Below, in pieces: positions 6,304 to 14,422 of a stretch of 27,875 bases of DNA. The notes under the pieces are model-generated. The model was not told the origin of the DNA. It saw only the letters and a program-made list of their open reading frames with translations, and searched no databases. Each line of letters opens with the position of its first letter. Within the stretch, counting starts at the first letter, position 1. Source of the DNA: PUPG01 sp041686485 (GTDB lineage: Bacteria > Bacteroidota > Bacteroidia > Bacteroidales > UBA7960); NCBI GenBank assembly GCA_041686485.1, contig JAWLDT010000027.1, positions 1-27,875 of the forward strand, in the 5' to 3' direction. Both the position numbers and the translations under genes were made by a program.

Positions 6304-8197
6304 GATATAAAGGGTATTTATGATTTGTCATTCCTTTAAAAAAAATTGTTACACGCGTCCCCTCTTGATTGTTATAATAGATCTCACCATGAATATAATC
6401 ATTGACGAGGACGTCTACCATCTGCAATCCAACCTGTTTATAGAGTGGTTGATCATGGTGGAGGGGTATTCCGATACCATTGTCCTCCACAGTTAATGAG
6501 TACCCGTTTTCCGCCCAGCTGAACGCTACATTTACAAAAGACCTGGCAACAGATCTTCGACTGTTAACCATTGAAGGAGGAAACGCATATTTCAAGGAAT
6601 TTGAAAGCAATTCATAGATAATAATACCACATGGTATGGCATGTTCAATGGAAATTTCATCATCAGCCATTAAAAGATGAATACTTACATGCTCCTGAGC
6701 GGTAAATTTGCTTTTCAATTCATTGGTCATTTTAGCCATAAAGCTGCTAAAATGAATGCGCGTGATATAGGGGGATTCATACATATACTCCTGCAAAACA
6801 GCTATATCCCTCACTCTCAGTGACATATCCCGAAAGATCGGCCGGCATTCGGCACACAGCATTTTTTGGCTATGCATGAGGTTAACAAGAGACACCACCA
6901 TTTGCATATTGTTTTTCACCCGGTGATGAATCTCCCGTATTATTTTCTTTTTGGTCTCGAGTTCCTTTAATTTTTTCCGTTCCAGGGTATCGCTTTTCTG
7001 TATTTCACGTTGAAGCGACACATTGGCATATTCAAGTTCCTTTTTCCTGGAAGCTATAGACGCTTCCAGTTCATTTCGCTTTTGTGCCAACTCAAAATCA
7101 ATGTGCATACGCTCCCTGATCTGTTTACATAATTCCATTTTGCTCCGGTAATCGAATCCGGTAAGAACAAAGCCGGCCACATTACCGGCCTTATCATGAA
7201 TTTTTAAAACAGAAATACGCACAGGAATTGCTGTTCTTTTTTTGGTTATCAGAAAATAAACACCTGATTGTGTAGTTTTATCTTTTTGGGCAGCAGACAA
7301 TTGCTTACGAATGAATTCACTGTCCTGAAAGAGGTAATCAAGGTCTTTTCCGATTAGCTCTCCAGCGGAATAATGCAATATTTTTTCTGAAAACCTGTTT
7401 GCAGAGGTAATTTTCCCGGCATGATCCACGAAAAAAACAAACTGTCTGATTTTCTCAAAGAACAAAACAGCGATTTCATTCCACCTGTCGGTGTGCACAT
7501 TTGTAATGATCAACAAATAAAAAACCATACCTGCCAATGGAAGAGAAGCCAGGTGGAGAATAGGTGTAACCGGGGTTAACGCCTGAAAGGAAAACACCAG
7601 ATCAGGTAAAAACCCTAAGAAGACAGCCAGGGGCCAGGTGATGGCCATGACATAAAATCCAAAACGCTGTTTGTTGTTCATGGCATTGTTCTGTTTCCTG
7701 TGCCAGTAGAACAAAGATCCTAAAAACAGTATCGAACTAATCAGCACATATACAGCCAGCAACCAGAACCAAGCACTAAAGTTGGCTGCCGGTGATGGCC
7801 ATATCATTCCGGCTTCCCTCGGAAACAAATGAAAAGGAAGCATATTCCATTTATAACTGATGATAAGAAATACAGCCAGGGGAATTTGCCCATACAAATA
7901 AGCTCTTCTTAGGACAGTTAAAGGGTTTCCGGTAAAGCTTTGGATAAAATAAACCAATACCGCCGGAAAAATGATCCAGCTGGCCTGTGCAAGAGAATCC
8001 ACAATTTGCAAGGTTCCCCGGCTATCACAAATGGAGGTAATGAAATATAATAAGGATAAAATTGACAGCACCATGGTTGCCACACCAAAAGACATATTGG
8101 TGTCATTGCGCTTCATTGACCTGAACACATATAAAGAAGCCTGCAAATACAGCAAAAATGTTACAAAAGAAAGAAAGCTATAAAGCATCATTTGCAT
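6281..8197 (-). CDS. membrane histidine kinase (HisKA_2 type) with CxxC in the DHp hairpin
   Basis: This 638-residue sensor kinase is organised like its downstream neighbour. Seven or so membrane helices (residues 1-230) are followed by a PAS domain (about 240-355), a coiled coil (360-415), a HisKA_2 dimerisation domain and a C-terminal HATPase domain. The H-box is canonical: EIHHRVKNN with His424-His425. The N-box YELLSNSLKYAF, G1 box DNGIGIP and a G2-like GLQMV are all present. The loop of the dimerisation hairpin, 23 residues after His425, contains Cys448-Ala-Glu-Cys451, which the paralogue lacks. The gene lies 45 bp downstream of trxB on the same strand and overlaps the next kinase, so trxB and both kinases probably form one operon. 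Its response regulator must be encoded elsewhere. Confidence 0.9.
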   Translation of the reverse strand: MQMMLYSFLSFVTFLLYLQASLYVFRSMKRNDTNMSFGVATMVLSILSLLYFITSICDSRGTLQIVDSLAQASWIIFPAVLVYFIQSFTGNPLTVLRRAYLYGQIPLAVFLIISYKWNMLPFHLFPREAGMIWPSPAANFSAWFWLLAVYVLISSILFLGSLFYWHRKQNNAMNNKQRFGFYVMAITWPLAVFLGFLPDLVFSFQALTPVTPILHLASLPLAGMVFYLLIITNVHTDRWNEIAVLFFEKIRQFVFFVDHAGKITSANRFSEKILHYSAGELIGKDLDYLFQDSEFIRKQLSAAQKDKTTQSGVYFLITKKRTAIPVRISVLKIHDKAGNVAGFVLTGFDYRSKMELCKQIRERMHIDFELAQKRNELEASIASRKKELEYANVSLQREIQKSDTLERKKLKELETKKKIIREIHHRVKNNMQMVVSLVNLMHSQKMLCAECRPIFRDMSLRVRDIAVLQEYMYESPYITRIHFSSFMAKMTNELKSKFTAQEHVSIHLLMADDEISIEHAIPCGIIIYELLSNSLKYAFPPSMVNSRRSVARSFVNVAFSWAENGYSLTVEDNGIGIPLHHDQPLYKQVGLQMVDVLVNDYIHGEIYYNNQEGTRVTIFFKGMTNHKYPLYHESGIVD

Positions 8198-8242
8198 CTA
8201 CTGTATAATGAGGCAAACTTACAGGATGGCTGACAAACAGGC

Positions 8243-9193
8243 CTAATCCTGGTCTGAAAGAAACCTTTCGGCTTCGATAGCAGCCATACATCCGGTACCG
8301 GCGGCAGTCACTGCCTGACGATACACGTGGTCCTGAACATCTCCTGCGGCAAAAACGCCAGGCACATTGGTTTTGGTTGAATCAGCAACGGTTTTTATAT
8401 AGCCGTTCGCATCCATGTCAAGCTGGCCTTTAAAAATAGAACTGTTGGGTTTGTGCCCGATGGCAACAAAAAAGCCTTCCACATCCAGAAGTGTTTGTTC
8501 ACCGGAATTAACATCCTCTATGATAACGCCATTGACAGTCTTGTCACCGACAATCTCTTTCGGGATATGATTCCAGACCATCTCAATATTTGAGGTTTTC
8601 ATCACACGATGCTGCATGGCCTTGGAGGCCCTGAGTTCATCGCGCCTGTGAATCAAATATACTTTCTTGCAAAGCTTCGCCAAATAGGAAGCTTCTTCAC
8701 AGGCAGTATCCCCCCCACCTACCACAGCTACAGTAAGTCCCCGGTAGAAAAATCCATCGCAGGTGGCACACGCCGACACGCCAAAACCGTTAAACCGGGC
8801 TTCCGATTCAAGGCCTAACCACCTGGCTTCAGCACCAGTTGCAATGATCAGCGTTTCAGCCAGCACCTCCTTCTTGTCATCAATAGTTATTTTAAAAGGT
8901 CGTTGAGATAGATCTGCTGCAGTGGCCATGCCAAAGCGGACATCTGTCCCGAAACGTTCCGCCTGCTTCTGGAAATCCATCATCATATCAGGACCTTTGG
9001 CCCCTTCCGGATAACCCGGATAATTTTCCACATCCGTTGTAATGGTCAACTGGCCACCGGGCTGCAAACCCTGATAAACCAAAGGCTGTAAGTCAGCCCT
9101 GGCTGCATAAATGGCAGCTGTATAACCGGCAGGACCACTACCGACAATCAAACACTTTACCTTCTCTGATTGATCACTCATGATTTGATTCAT
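8243..9193 (-). CDS. trxB: thioredoxin-disulfide reductase
   Basis: A cytoplasmic FAD-dependent enzyme that reduces thioredoxin with NADPH. The 316-residue protein has the N-terminal FAD fold (GSGPAGYTAAIYAAR, about residues 18-32) and the redox-active pair Cys142-Ala-Thr-Cys145 in the CATC motif. It also has the NADPH-binding glycine motif VVGGGDTACEEA (about 155-166) and the C-terminal FAD motif GVFAAGDVQD. The length is standard. The ATG at 9193 is preferred; a second ATG four codons later (9181) is possible. A promoter box lies about 35 bp upstream inside a 10-bp inverted repeat. It is the first gene of a probable operon with two histidine kinases. Confidence 0.96.
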   Translation of the reverse strand: MNQIMSDQSEKVKCLIVGSGPAGYTAAIYAARADLQPLVYQGLQPGGQLTITTDVENYPGYPEGAKGPDMMMDFQKQAERFGTDVRFGMATAADLSQRPFKITIDDKKEVLAETLIIATGAEARWLGLESEARFNGFGVSACATCDGFFYRGLTVAVVGGGDTACEEASYLAKLCKKVYLIHRRDELRASKAMQHRVMKTSNIEMVWNHIPKEIVGDKTVNGVIIEDVNSGEQTLLDVEGFFVAIGHKPNSSIFKGQLDMDANGYIKTVADSTKTNVPGVFAAGDVQDHVYRQAVTAAGTGCMAAIEAERFLSDQD

Positions 9194-9209
9194 TTTTATT
9201 GTTTAAGCA

Positions 9210-9254
9210 ATAGGTTTATTCGAATGCAAAAGTATATATATTATATAAACCTAT
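9210..9254. repeat. inverted repeat flanking the trxB promoter box
   Basis: ATAGGTTTAT (9210-9219) and ATAAACCTAT (9245-9254) are perfect 10-bp inverted copies with 25 bp between them. The -7 box of trxB sits in the middle. One half lies upstream of the expected transcription start, so the pair cannot form a hairpin in the trxB mRNA. It would act at the DNA level, for example as a split operator. Confidence 0.5.
9227..9234 (-). promoter_or_regulatory. -7 promoter box of trxB
   Basis: The minus strand reads TACTTTTG, matching TAnnTTTG, 34 bp before the trxB ATG. No TTTG is present at the usual -33 position. The box lies between the two halves of a 10-bp inverted repeat. Confidence 0.5.
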
Positions 9255-9392
9255 CTATATGATTGTTTATGTTTTATCTTTTGTGCGATTTTTTATTAGA
9301 TGTTTAACACGATGCATATTCTCTGTACAAATTTAGAAAAATGCCACGACCATTAACAATTTTTCACATTTTTCTTTTAGGGAAATTAATTG

Positions 9393-9400
9393 TAAGTTTG
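9393..9400 (+). promoter_or_regulatory. -7 promoter box of the serpin gene
   Basis: TAAGTTTG matches TAnnTTTG. It overlaps the GTG that would begin the longest open frame (9400). Transcription from this box would start near 9406, so that GTG cannot be used and translation must begin further down, most likely at 9523. Confidence 0.5.
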
Positions 9401-9522
9401 TGAATAGTATACATAGCGGACATCTTACATCTACCAGCTTTAACCGGCGCAACGGACCATTGTCTCCTATGCCGTCTTTTATCAATAACAGTGTATCACA
9501 TTCTATCAAAACCTGCTATATC

Positions 9523-10785
9523 ATGATGATGACCCGTTTAACTGTTAATCCAGTATTCATAATTGCAATCACCCTGATGATTATGACAAACAACTGCACG
9601 CATCGTACACATGAAGCCGATAACGGACAACAGGAAGCTGCCGGGGAGGGGATCCCGGAAGCCACTATTTCGGAGGGAAATAATCAATTCGCTTTTGATA
9701 TCCTGGGGGAGTTACCTCATGAAAACGAAAACCTGGTGATATCTCCATTTAGCATATCAACCGCCATAGCCATGACTTATGCAGGCGCCCGTGAAGGAAC
9801 CCTGGAGCAGATGGCCGATATTATGCACTTTGACAGCGACCAGGACCGTTTTCATCGTGGTTACAGCAACTACCTTCAATCCTTAAGCGACCTTATTGAG
9901 GAGGATATCCGGTTAAATATTGCCAACAGCCTGTGGGCACAGGAAGATTATCATTTTTTGGATAGTTTTTTTGAAATCGTCCAAGAAAATTATGATTCTG
10001 AAACATTCCAGGTAAACTACAAAACCAACAGGGAAGAAATACGGAAGGATATCAACCAGTGGGTATATGATGAAACCCGGGAAAAGATCGAAGACCTGAT
10101 AGCGCCTGGTGTGTTAACCCGGGACACACGTTTGGTACTGGTTAATGCCATTCACTTCTGGGGCGCCTGGATGAAGGAATTTGACCCTGAGCTTACCAGA
10201 GAAAACCGGTTTTTTATGGAAAATAATGACACGGTTGCGGCGGATTTTATGAGCCGTGAAGACACTCTCCCCTATTATGAGGATGAGCGCTTACAGGCAT
10301 TGGAGATACCCTATACCGGAGGGAATTTTTCCATGATGATGGTGCTGCCCGGGGAAGGCATTACCGCCGCCGAAATTGAAGCAACCCTTGATGCGCAATC
10401 TTTTGCCAGTCTCACCGACAGCATGGAAGAAACAGCCTTAAAAGCATTCATCCCCAAGTTTGAAGGCGAAACCAAGGTAGACCTGGAAGATATATTCAGG
10501 AACATGGGCATGGAGCTTCCCTTTAGCAGGGATGCAGATTTCTCGGGCATGACCGGTGATCTGGAACTGGTTATCGACAAAGTAATCCACCAGGCCATGA
10601 TAGAGGTTGAGGAAGAAGGAACTGAAGCTGCTGCAGCCACTGCCGTTGTCATTATCAGGAAAACAGCCATCGATCCGGACGAAACGCCTGTTTTCAGGGC
10701 AAACAGACCATTCCTGTTTTATATCAAAGACAATATCAACCAAAGCATCTTGTTTGCCGGGCGCGTCATGAACCCGGAAAAATAA
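9523..10785 (+). CDS. exported serpin (serine protease inhibitor), probable lipoprotein
   Basis: Serpins trap target proteases covalently through a large conformational change. Starting at 9523, the 420-residue protein begins with three Met, a hydrophobic signal segment (about 8-21) and Cys25 in the sequence MTNNC, a non-ideal lipobox. It is thus probably an envelope lipoprotein. The serpin fold follows: LVISPFSISTAIAMTYAGA near the N-terminus and NRPFLFYI plus LFAGRV near the C-terminus. The hinge GTEAAAAT (366-373) with small residues is that of inhibitory serpins. Counting from Gly366 as P15 puts P1 at Lys380, preceded by Arg379, which suggests trypsin-like targets. The longest frame starts at a GTG at 9400, but that lies in the promoter box. 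Miropin of Tannerella is a known bacterial analogue. No cognate protease is adjacent. Confidence 0.92.
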   Translation: MMMTRLTVNPVFIIAITLMIMTNNCTHRTHEADNGQQEAAGEGIPEATISEGNNQFAFDILGELPHENENLVISPFSISTAIAMTYAGAREGTLEQMADIMHFDSDQDRFHRGYSNYLQSLSDLIEEDIRLNIANSLWAQEDYHFLDSFFEIVQENYDSETFQVNYKTNREEIRKDINQWVYDETREKIEDLIAPGVLTRDTRLVLVNAIHFWGAWMKEFDPELTRENRFFMENNDTVAADFMSREDTLPYYEDERLQALEIPYTGGNFSMMMVLPGEGITAAEIEATLDAQSFASLTDSMEETALKAFIPKFEGETKVDLEDIFRNMGMELPFSRDADFSGMTGDLELVIDKVIHQAMIEVEEEGTEAAAATAVVIIRKTAIDPDETPVFRANRPFLFYIKDNINQSILFAGRVMNPEK

Positions 10786-10822
10786 GACCCCCACTGCCTC
10801 TCTGACATGGATACTAACCCCA

Positions 10823-10860
10823 TTGTTGCCGGTACCATATATGCGATACCTTGGCAACAA
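10823..10860. other. hairpin downstream of the serpin gene
   Basis: TTGTTGCC (10823-10830) and GGCAACAA (10853-10860) form a perfect 8-bp stem, extended inside by GGTA with TACC. It begins 38 bp after the serpin stop. No T-run follows on either strand, so it is not a standard intrinsic terminator. It may protect the 3' end of the serpin mRNA or be a factor-dependent stop site. Confidence 0.45.
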
Positions 10861-10902
10861 GTGTAAATCACCTAAAAACGTGCATTTTCAGCTAAATTTA
10901 TG

Positions 10903-10910
10903 TATATTTG
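10903..10910 (+). promoter_or_regulatory. -7 promoter box of the radical SAM gene
   Basis: TATATTTG matches TAnnTTTG exactly. It would give a leader of about 105 nt before the ATG at 11022. No TTTG is visible at the ideal -33 spacing. This makes the radical SAM gene independent of the serpin gene, although read-through is possible. Confidence 0.5.
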
Positions 10911-11010
10911 GTAATATACTAAAGATGGTCGCGGTACACTGGTAAAACAGGACTGTTAATACAGGATTGCAGCTACAGAAAAACATGCTTTTGGGGTTTA
11001 AAAAAACATA

Positions 11011-11020
11011 AAGGAGGAGC
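11011..11020 (+). promoter_or_regulatory. strong Shine-Dalgarno sequence of the radical SAM gene
   Basis: AAGGAGGAGC lies immediately before the ATG at 11022. This is the strongest ribosome binding site in the window and unusual here, since most genes have none. It fixes the start and suggests efficient translation. Confidence 0.7.
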
Positions 11021-11021
11021 T

Positions 11022-12455
11022 ATGAAAAGCCATATTTTTTCAACACTCATGAAAGACATTGCCAAAAACCGGCTAACACGCGGTTATATTGTGCGTAATT
11101 TCGATAAATACCTTTATGATAAGCTGATCAACAATAACAACTGCCATTTACAAGCCGTTCAGGAGAGAAAATACTATTTCCTTAGGGCCATGCTTCATAA
11201 GGCGGTGGATAACCTGGAAAAGGGGTATTTTTCAGAAGATATGTATCGCAATATTGTAGATGTGCTTGTTGAAAAAGCTTTCCTGGGCCGGGCCTATCAT
11301 CGTGATAATCTCGAAGCGTTCAGGACAGAATACGGCATGTTGCCTCCAACCTTCATTGTGCTAAGCCCTACGCAGGCATGTAATTTAAATTGCCCGGGAT
11401 GCTACGCATCGTCCGACCCCGGCAAAAGCAATACCCTGCCCTTTCATATCGTTGACCGCATAATACGTGAAACGAGGGACAAATTTCACAGCCGGTTCGT
11501 TACCATTAGCGGGGGCGAACCTTTTTTGTATAAGAGCGATGGAAAAACGTTGCTGGATATCTTTGAAAAATACGATGATATGTTTTTCCTGGTATACACC
11601 AACGGGTCCTTAATAACCCCGGAAATCGCCCATCGCCTGAAAGAGTCTGCCAATGTCACACCTGCCATCTCCGTCGAGGGTTTTGAGCAAGAAACTGATC
11701 AGCGGCGGGGAAAAGGCACCCACAAAAACATCCTCAAAGCATTTGGAAACCTGCGACAAGCTGGCGTACCATTTGGCATTTCCGTAACAGCTACAAGCAA
11801 CAATGCCGATATTCTCCTGGGTAACGAATTTTATGAAGAGTACTTTGACCGGCAGGGCGCCATTTACATGTGGCAATTTCAACTCATGCCCATCGGCAGG
11901 AGCCATCATGCGTTTCAGCAAATGGTACCAGCAGAAAAACGGGTACAACTCTACCGCAAATGGGAAGAGCTTATTATGGAAAAAGAATACTGTGTGGCCG
12001 ACTTCTGGAACAGTGGCGTGTTAACCAATGGCTGCATTGCTTATGGCAGGGGTGGCGGATATTTACATATCGACTGGAACGGGAATATCATGCCCTGTGT
12101 ATTTGTCCCCTATTATGTGGATAATGTATATGATTTATATGAGAATGGGAAAACCCTTGTAGATGCCCTCTTTTCTGACTACATGAAACGCGGGCGCCGC
12201 TGGATCCATGAATACGCATTAAATGACCCTGAAAACCCGGGAAACCTGCTAATGCCATGCTCCATCCGCGATCATTACGCCAATTTCAGAAACAATATCC
12301 TGACCGCTGATGCCCGGCCGGAAAATGAACCGGCACGTATATCGCTCAACGACGAACAGTACTACAACACGCTGGTTGAGTACGATCAGGCCCTGGAAAC
12401 CCTTACAGCGGATATCTGGGAAACGGAATTTAAAAACAATGGCCAAAAAGGCTAA
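11022..12455 (+). CDS. radical SAM protein with SPASM/twitch-like C-terminus
   Basis: This enzyme uses a [4Fe-4S] cluster and S-adenosylmethionine to start radical chemistry; its substrate is unknown. The 477-residue protein has a helical N-terminal extension (about 1-105). The cluster motif Cys120-x3-Cys124-x2-Cys127 follows in ACNLNCPGCYAS, then the SAM-binding GGEP (about 165) of the TIM barrel. Three further cysteines, Cys338 (NGCIAYG), Cys359 (NIMPCVF) and Cys413 (LMPCSIR), are spaced like a twitch/SPASM domain that holds an auxiliary cluster. That pattern is typical of peptide- or protein-modifying enzymes, but no precursor peptide gene is seen nearby. Its stop codon overlaps that of the convergent amylase gene. 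The gene upstream is a serpin with its own promoter; a functional link is not shown. Confidence 0.9.
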   Translation: MKSHIFSTLMKDIAKNRLTRGYIVRNFDKYLYDKLINNNNCHLQAVQERKYYFLRAMLHKAVDNLEKGYFSEDMYRNIVDVLVEKAFLGRAYHRDNLEAFRTEYGMLPPTFIVLSPTQACNLNCPGCYASSDPGKSNTLPFHIVDRIIRETRDKFHSRFVTISGGEPFLYKSDGKTLLDIFEKYDDMFFLVYTNGSLITPEIAHRLKESANVTPAISVEGFEQETDQRRGKGTHKNILKAFGNLRQAGVPFGISVTATSNNADILLGNEFYEEYFDRQGAIYMWQFQLMPIGRSHHAFQQMVPAEKRVQLYRKWEELIMEKEYCVADFWNSGVLTNGCIAYGRGGGYLHIDWNGNIMPCVFVPYYVDNVYDLYENGKTLVDALFSDYMKRGRRWIHEYALNDPENPGNLLMPCSIRDHYANFRNNILTADARPENEPARISLNDEQYYNTLVEYDQALETLTADIWETEFKNNGQKG

Positions 12456-14284
12456 GGTGTCAGGACTTTCCCGGACACAGCCGGTATTGCTATACGCAAC
12501 ATCCTGTTATCAACGGTATACTGTTCCCCGCTGATCCTGTCGGTAAAGGACGCCGGCAGGTTATCTATCTCCTGCAAAGCCAGTTCCAGTTCTCTTTCCT
12601 GTTCGTCGCGATTGAGAAGTACCAGCACCAGGCCATCATCCGTAATCCTGGCAAAGGCCATCACACCCGGGGTCTGCTGGCGTGTAAGCAGCTTATAATC
12701 GCCTGTACGCAAGGCTGGGTGCTCCGCCCGCAAGTTGCCCAGTTTACTGTACCATTGATGGAGGTCGTGATCAAACGCAACGGTATCCTGTGGACGTTGA
12801 CGGGAATAAGGGTGGTTTAGCTCATCATCATAATCCACATCAGGCCACAGCATGGGCTTCCGGTCGCCAGGGTCGTCAGCGCCCCATAAACCGGCTTCCG
12901 TTCCATAAAAAACCATGGGTGCCCCCACCCAGGTATATTGAAACAGGGAAATCAGTCGTTGCAGCTGTCTTTCTGAAGCATCAGGCGCACGTACATCATA
13001 GCGGTTATCAATATCCCGTATCTTGCTGTTTTCCTTATAAGCGAATTCATCATTCACGATCATGCTGGCAAGCCGCTCGGTGTCATGGCCATCCATCAGG
13101 TTTTGCATAGCGGTATTCACCTTGTGCGGAAAATCGTTTTGCAACGAATCAAGCCTTTGGCCAAATGCATCAGCCGTCAGGGTTTGCTGAATAAAGAAGG
13201 CATGGGTGGCATACGCCCAGCGGTAATTCATCACCACGCCAAAGAGGTCGTCGGCAATAAAGTCCCGTGCGGCTTCATCCCAGATCTCGGCAACAGTTAA
13301 TGCTTCGGGGTTGATGCTATACACCAGCCTGTGCCAGTCACGCCAGAAATCTTTCCCAAGCTCTTCAACAACATCCAGCCGCCATCCGTCAACACCTCTT
13401 TCCACATCTCCATCAGGGGCCATCCAACGGCGGGTAACATCAAAAATATGGGCTTTTATACCGGGATGAATATCCTCCTCCTGCTCCGTAAATTCAGGCA
13501 ATCCCTTGTATCCCCACCAGCCTTCGTAATCAAACCCATCCTCCAGAGCATCATCAAAAGCGGTGATCTTGTACCAATCACTGTAAGGTGAATCCTCCCC
13601 GTGTTCACGAATATGGCGAAAAGCCCAGAAATCACGGCCCGTATGGTTCCATACCCCGTCAAGAATTACCCGGATATCACGCTCACCGGCTTCATCCAGC
13701 AGTTTAAGGAAGAGTTTATCGGCAGAGGTCCATTGCCAGGTCTCCGGATCGTTGGGGTCTTCCTGTTTCATGATTTCGATATCTCCCTCCGGGTCCGGAC
13801 CGAAATGGCGGTCAATGTGATGGTAATGGCTGGCGTCATATTTATGTAAGGAGACAGCGTCAAACACCGGATTGAAATAAATAGCCGTTACACCCAAATC
13901 TTCCAGGTAATCAAGCTTATCGATCACACCCTGCAGGTCACCACCATAGCGACGGGTAAACACAAAATCGTAAAAATCGGGGCCTATACGCTGCTCCCAG
14001 TCAGCACGCTGATACCAGTCGCCTGTCCAAGGCGAAACCTCCCACCCTTCAGGTGCGCCCAGGTCCCAACCATATGGGTCTCCAACACGCTCAGCAACAG
14101 GATCATTGATTGGGTCAGCATTATGGAAACGCTCGGTAAATATCTGGTACCATACCACATTTTCTGCCCACGCCGGTATATTGGCACCTGTTTGGCCGGG
14201 AGCTTCGTCAGACATGACCAGACCCGGAATGACCAGGAAAGTCAGCATGAAGATTATTGTAATCATTACATAAAAGACTCGCAT
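12452..14284 (-). CDS. exported alpha-amylase family (GH13) glycoside hydrolase
   Basis: The protein hydrolyses alpha-glucans or maltodextrins outside the cytoplasm. From the ATG at 14284 it has 610 residues. A hydrophobic signal peptide (about 1-25) with no lipobox comes first. The GH13 (beta/alpha)8 barrel carries all four conserved regions: DGVWNH (Asp209-His214), GWRLDVVEE with nucleophile Asp304, EIWDE with acid/base Glu333, and DGHDTER with Asp401. A C-terminal beta domain follows. The insert before the barrel and the overall pattern are nearest to neopullulanase/cyclomaltodextrinase-like enzymes; exact specificity cannot be told. A TTG at 14344 opens a longer frame but lies upstream of the predicted transcription start. 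No susCD pair or sugar regulator is adjacent, so it is not in a typical polysaccharide utilisation locus. Confidence 0.92.
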   Translation of the reverse strand: MRVFYVMITIIFMLTFLVIPGLVMSDEAPGQTGANIPAWAENVVWYQIFTERFHNADPINDPVAERVGDPYGWDLGAPEGWEVSPWTGDWYQRADWEQRIGPDFYDFVFTRRYGGDLQGVIDKLDYLEDLGVTAIYFNPVFDAVSLHKYDASHYHHIDRHFGPDPEGDIEIMKQEDPNDPETWQWTSADKLFLKLLDEAGERDIRVILDGVWNHTGRDFWAFRHIREHGEDSPYSDWYKITAFDDALEDGFDYEGWWGYKGLPEFTEQEEDIHPGIKAHIFDVTRRWMAPDGDVERGVDGWRLDVVEELGKDFWRDWHRLVYSINPEALTVAEIWDEAARDFIADDLFGVVMNYRWAYATHAFFIQQTLTADAFGQRLDSLQNDFPHKVNTAMQNLMDGHDTERLASMIVNDEFAYKENSKIRDIDNRYDVRAPDASERQLQRLISLFQYTWVGAPMVFYGTEAGLWGADDPGDRKPMLWPDVDYDDELNHPYSRQRPQDTVAFDHDLHQWYSKLGNLRAEHPALRTGDYKLLTRQQTPGVMAFARITDDGLVLVLLNRDEQERELELALQEIDNLPASFTDRISGEQYTVDNRMLRIAIPAVSGKVLTP

Positions 14285-14332
14285 AGTTCTGCTATTTTTG
14301 TTTATCACTTTGATGATAAAGATACAAAAAAG

Positions 14333-14340
14333 CAAACATA
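14333..14340 (-). promoter_or_regulatory. -7 promoter box of the amylase gene
   Basis: TATGTTTG on the minus strand matches TAnnTTTG. A TTG lies about 20 bp further upstream in place of the -33 TTTG. Transcription would begin near 14327, leaving a leader of about 43 nt before the ATG at 14284 and excluding the upstream TTG as a start. Confidence 0.5.
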
Positions 14341-14422
14341 GCAATCAAAATTTGCTTCTCAACAAGAATTTAACTATTTTAGATTATTATAGGTAAGATG
14401 ATGTGTTCTGAAAGACAATAAC

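Noticed and set aside
9523..12455. Serpin plus radical SAM gene as a peptide-modification system
   Set aside because: The radical SAM gene has its own promoter box and ribosome site, a hairpin separates the two, and no precursor peptide or transporter is nearby. Adjacency alone does not support a joint system.
12452..14284. Polysaccharide utilisation locus around the amylase
   Set aside because: No SusC/SusD pair, surface glycan-binding lipoprotein or sugar-responsive regulator is adjacent; the nearby hybrid kinase lacks the periplasmic sensor and AraC output of hybrid two-component PUL regulators.
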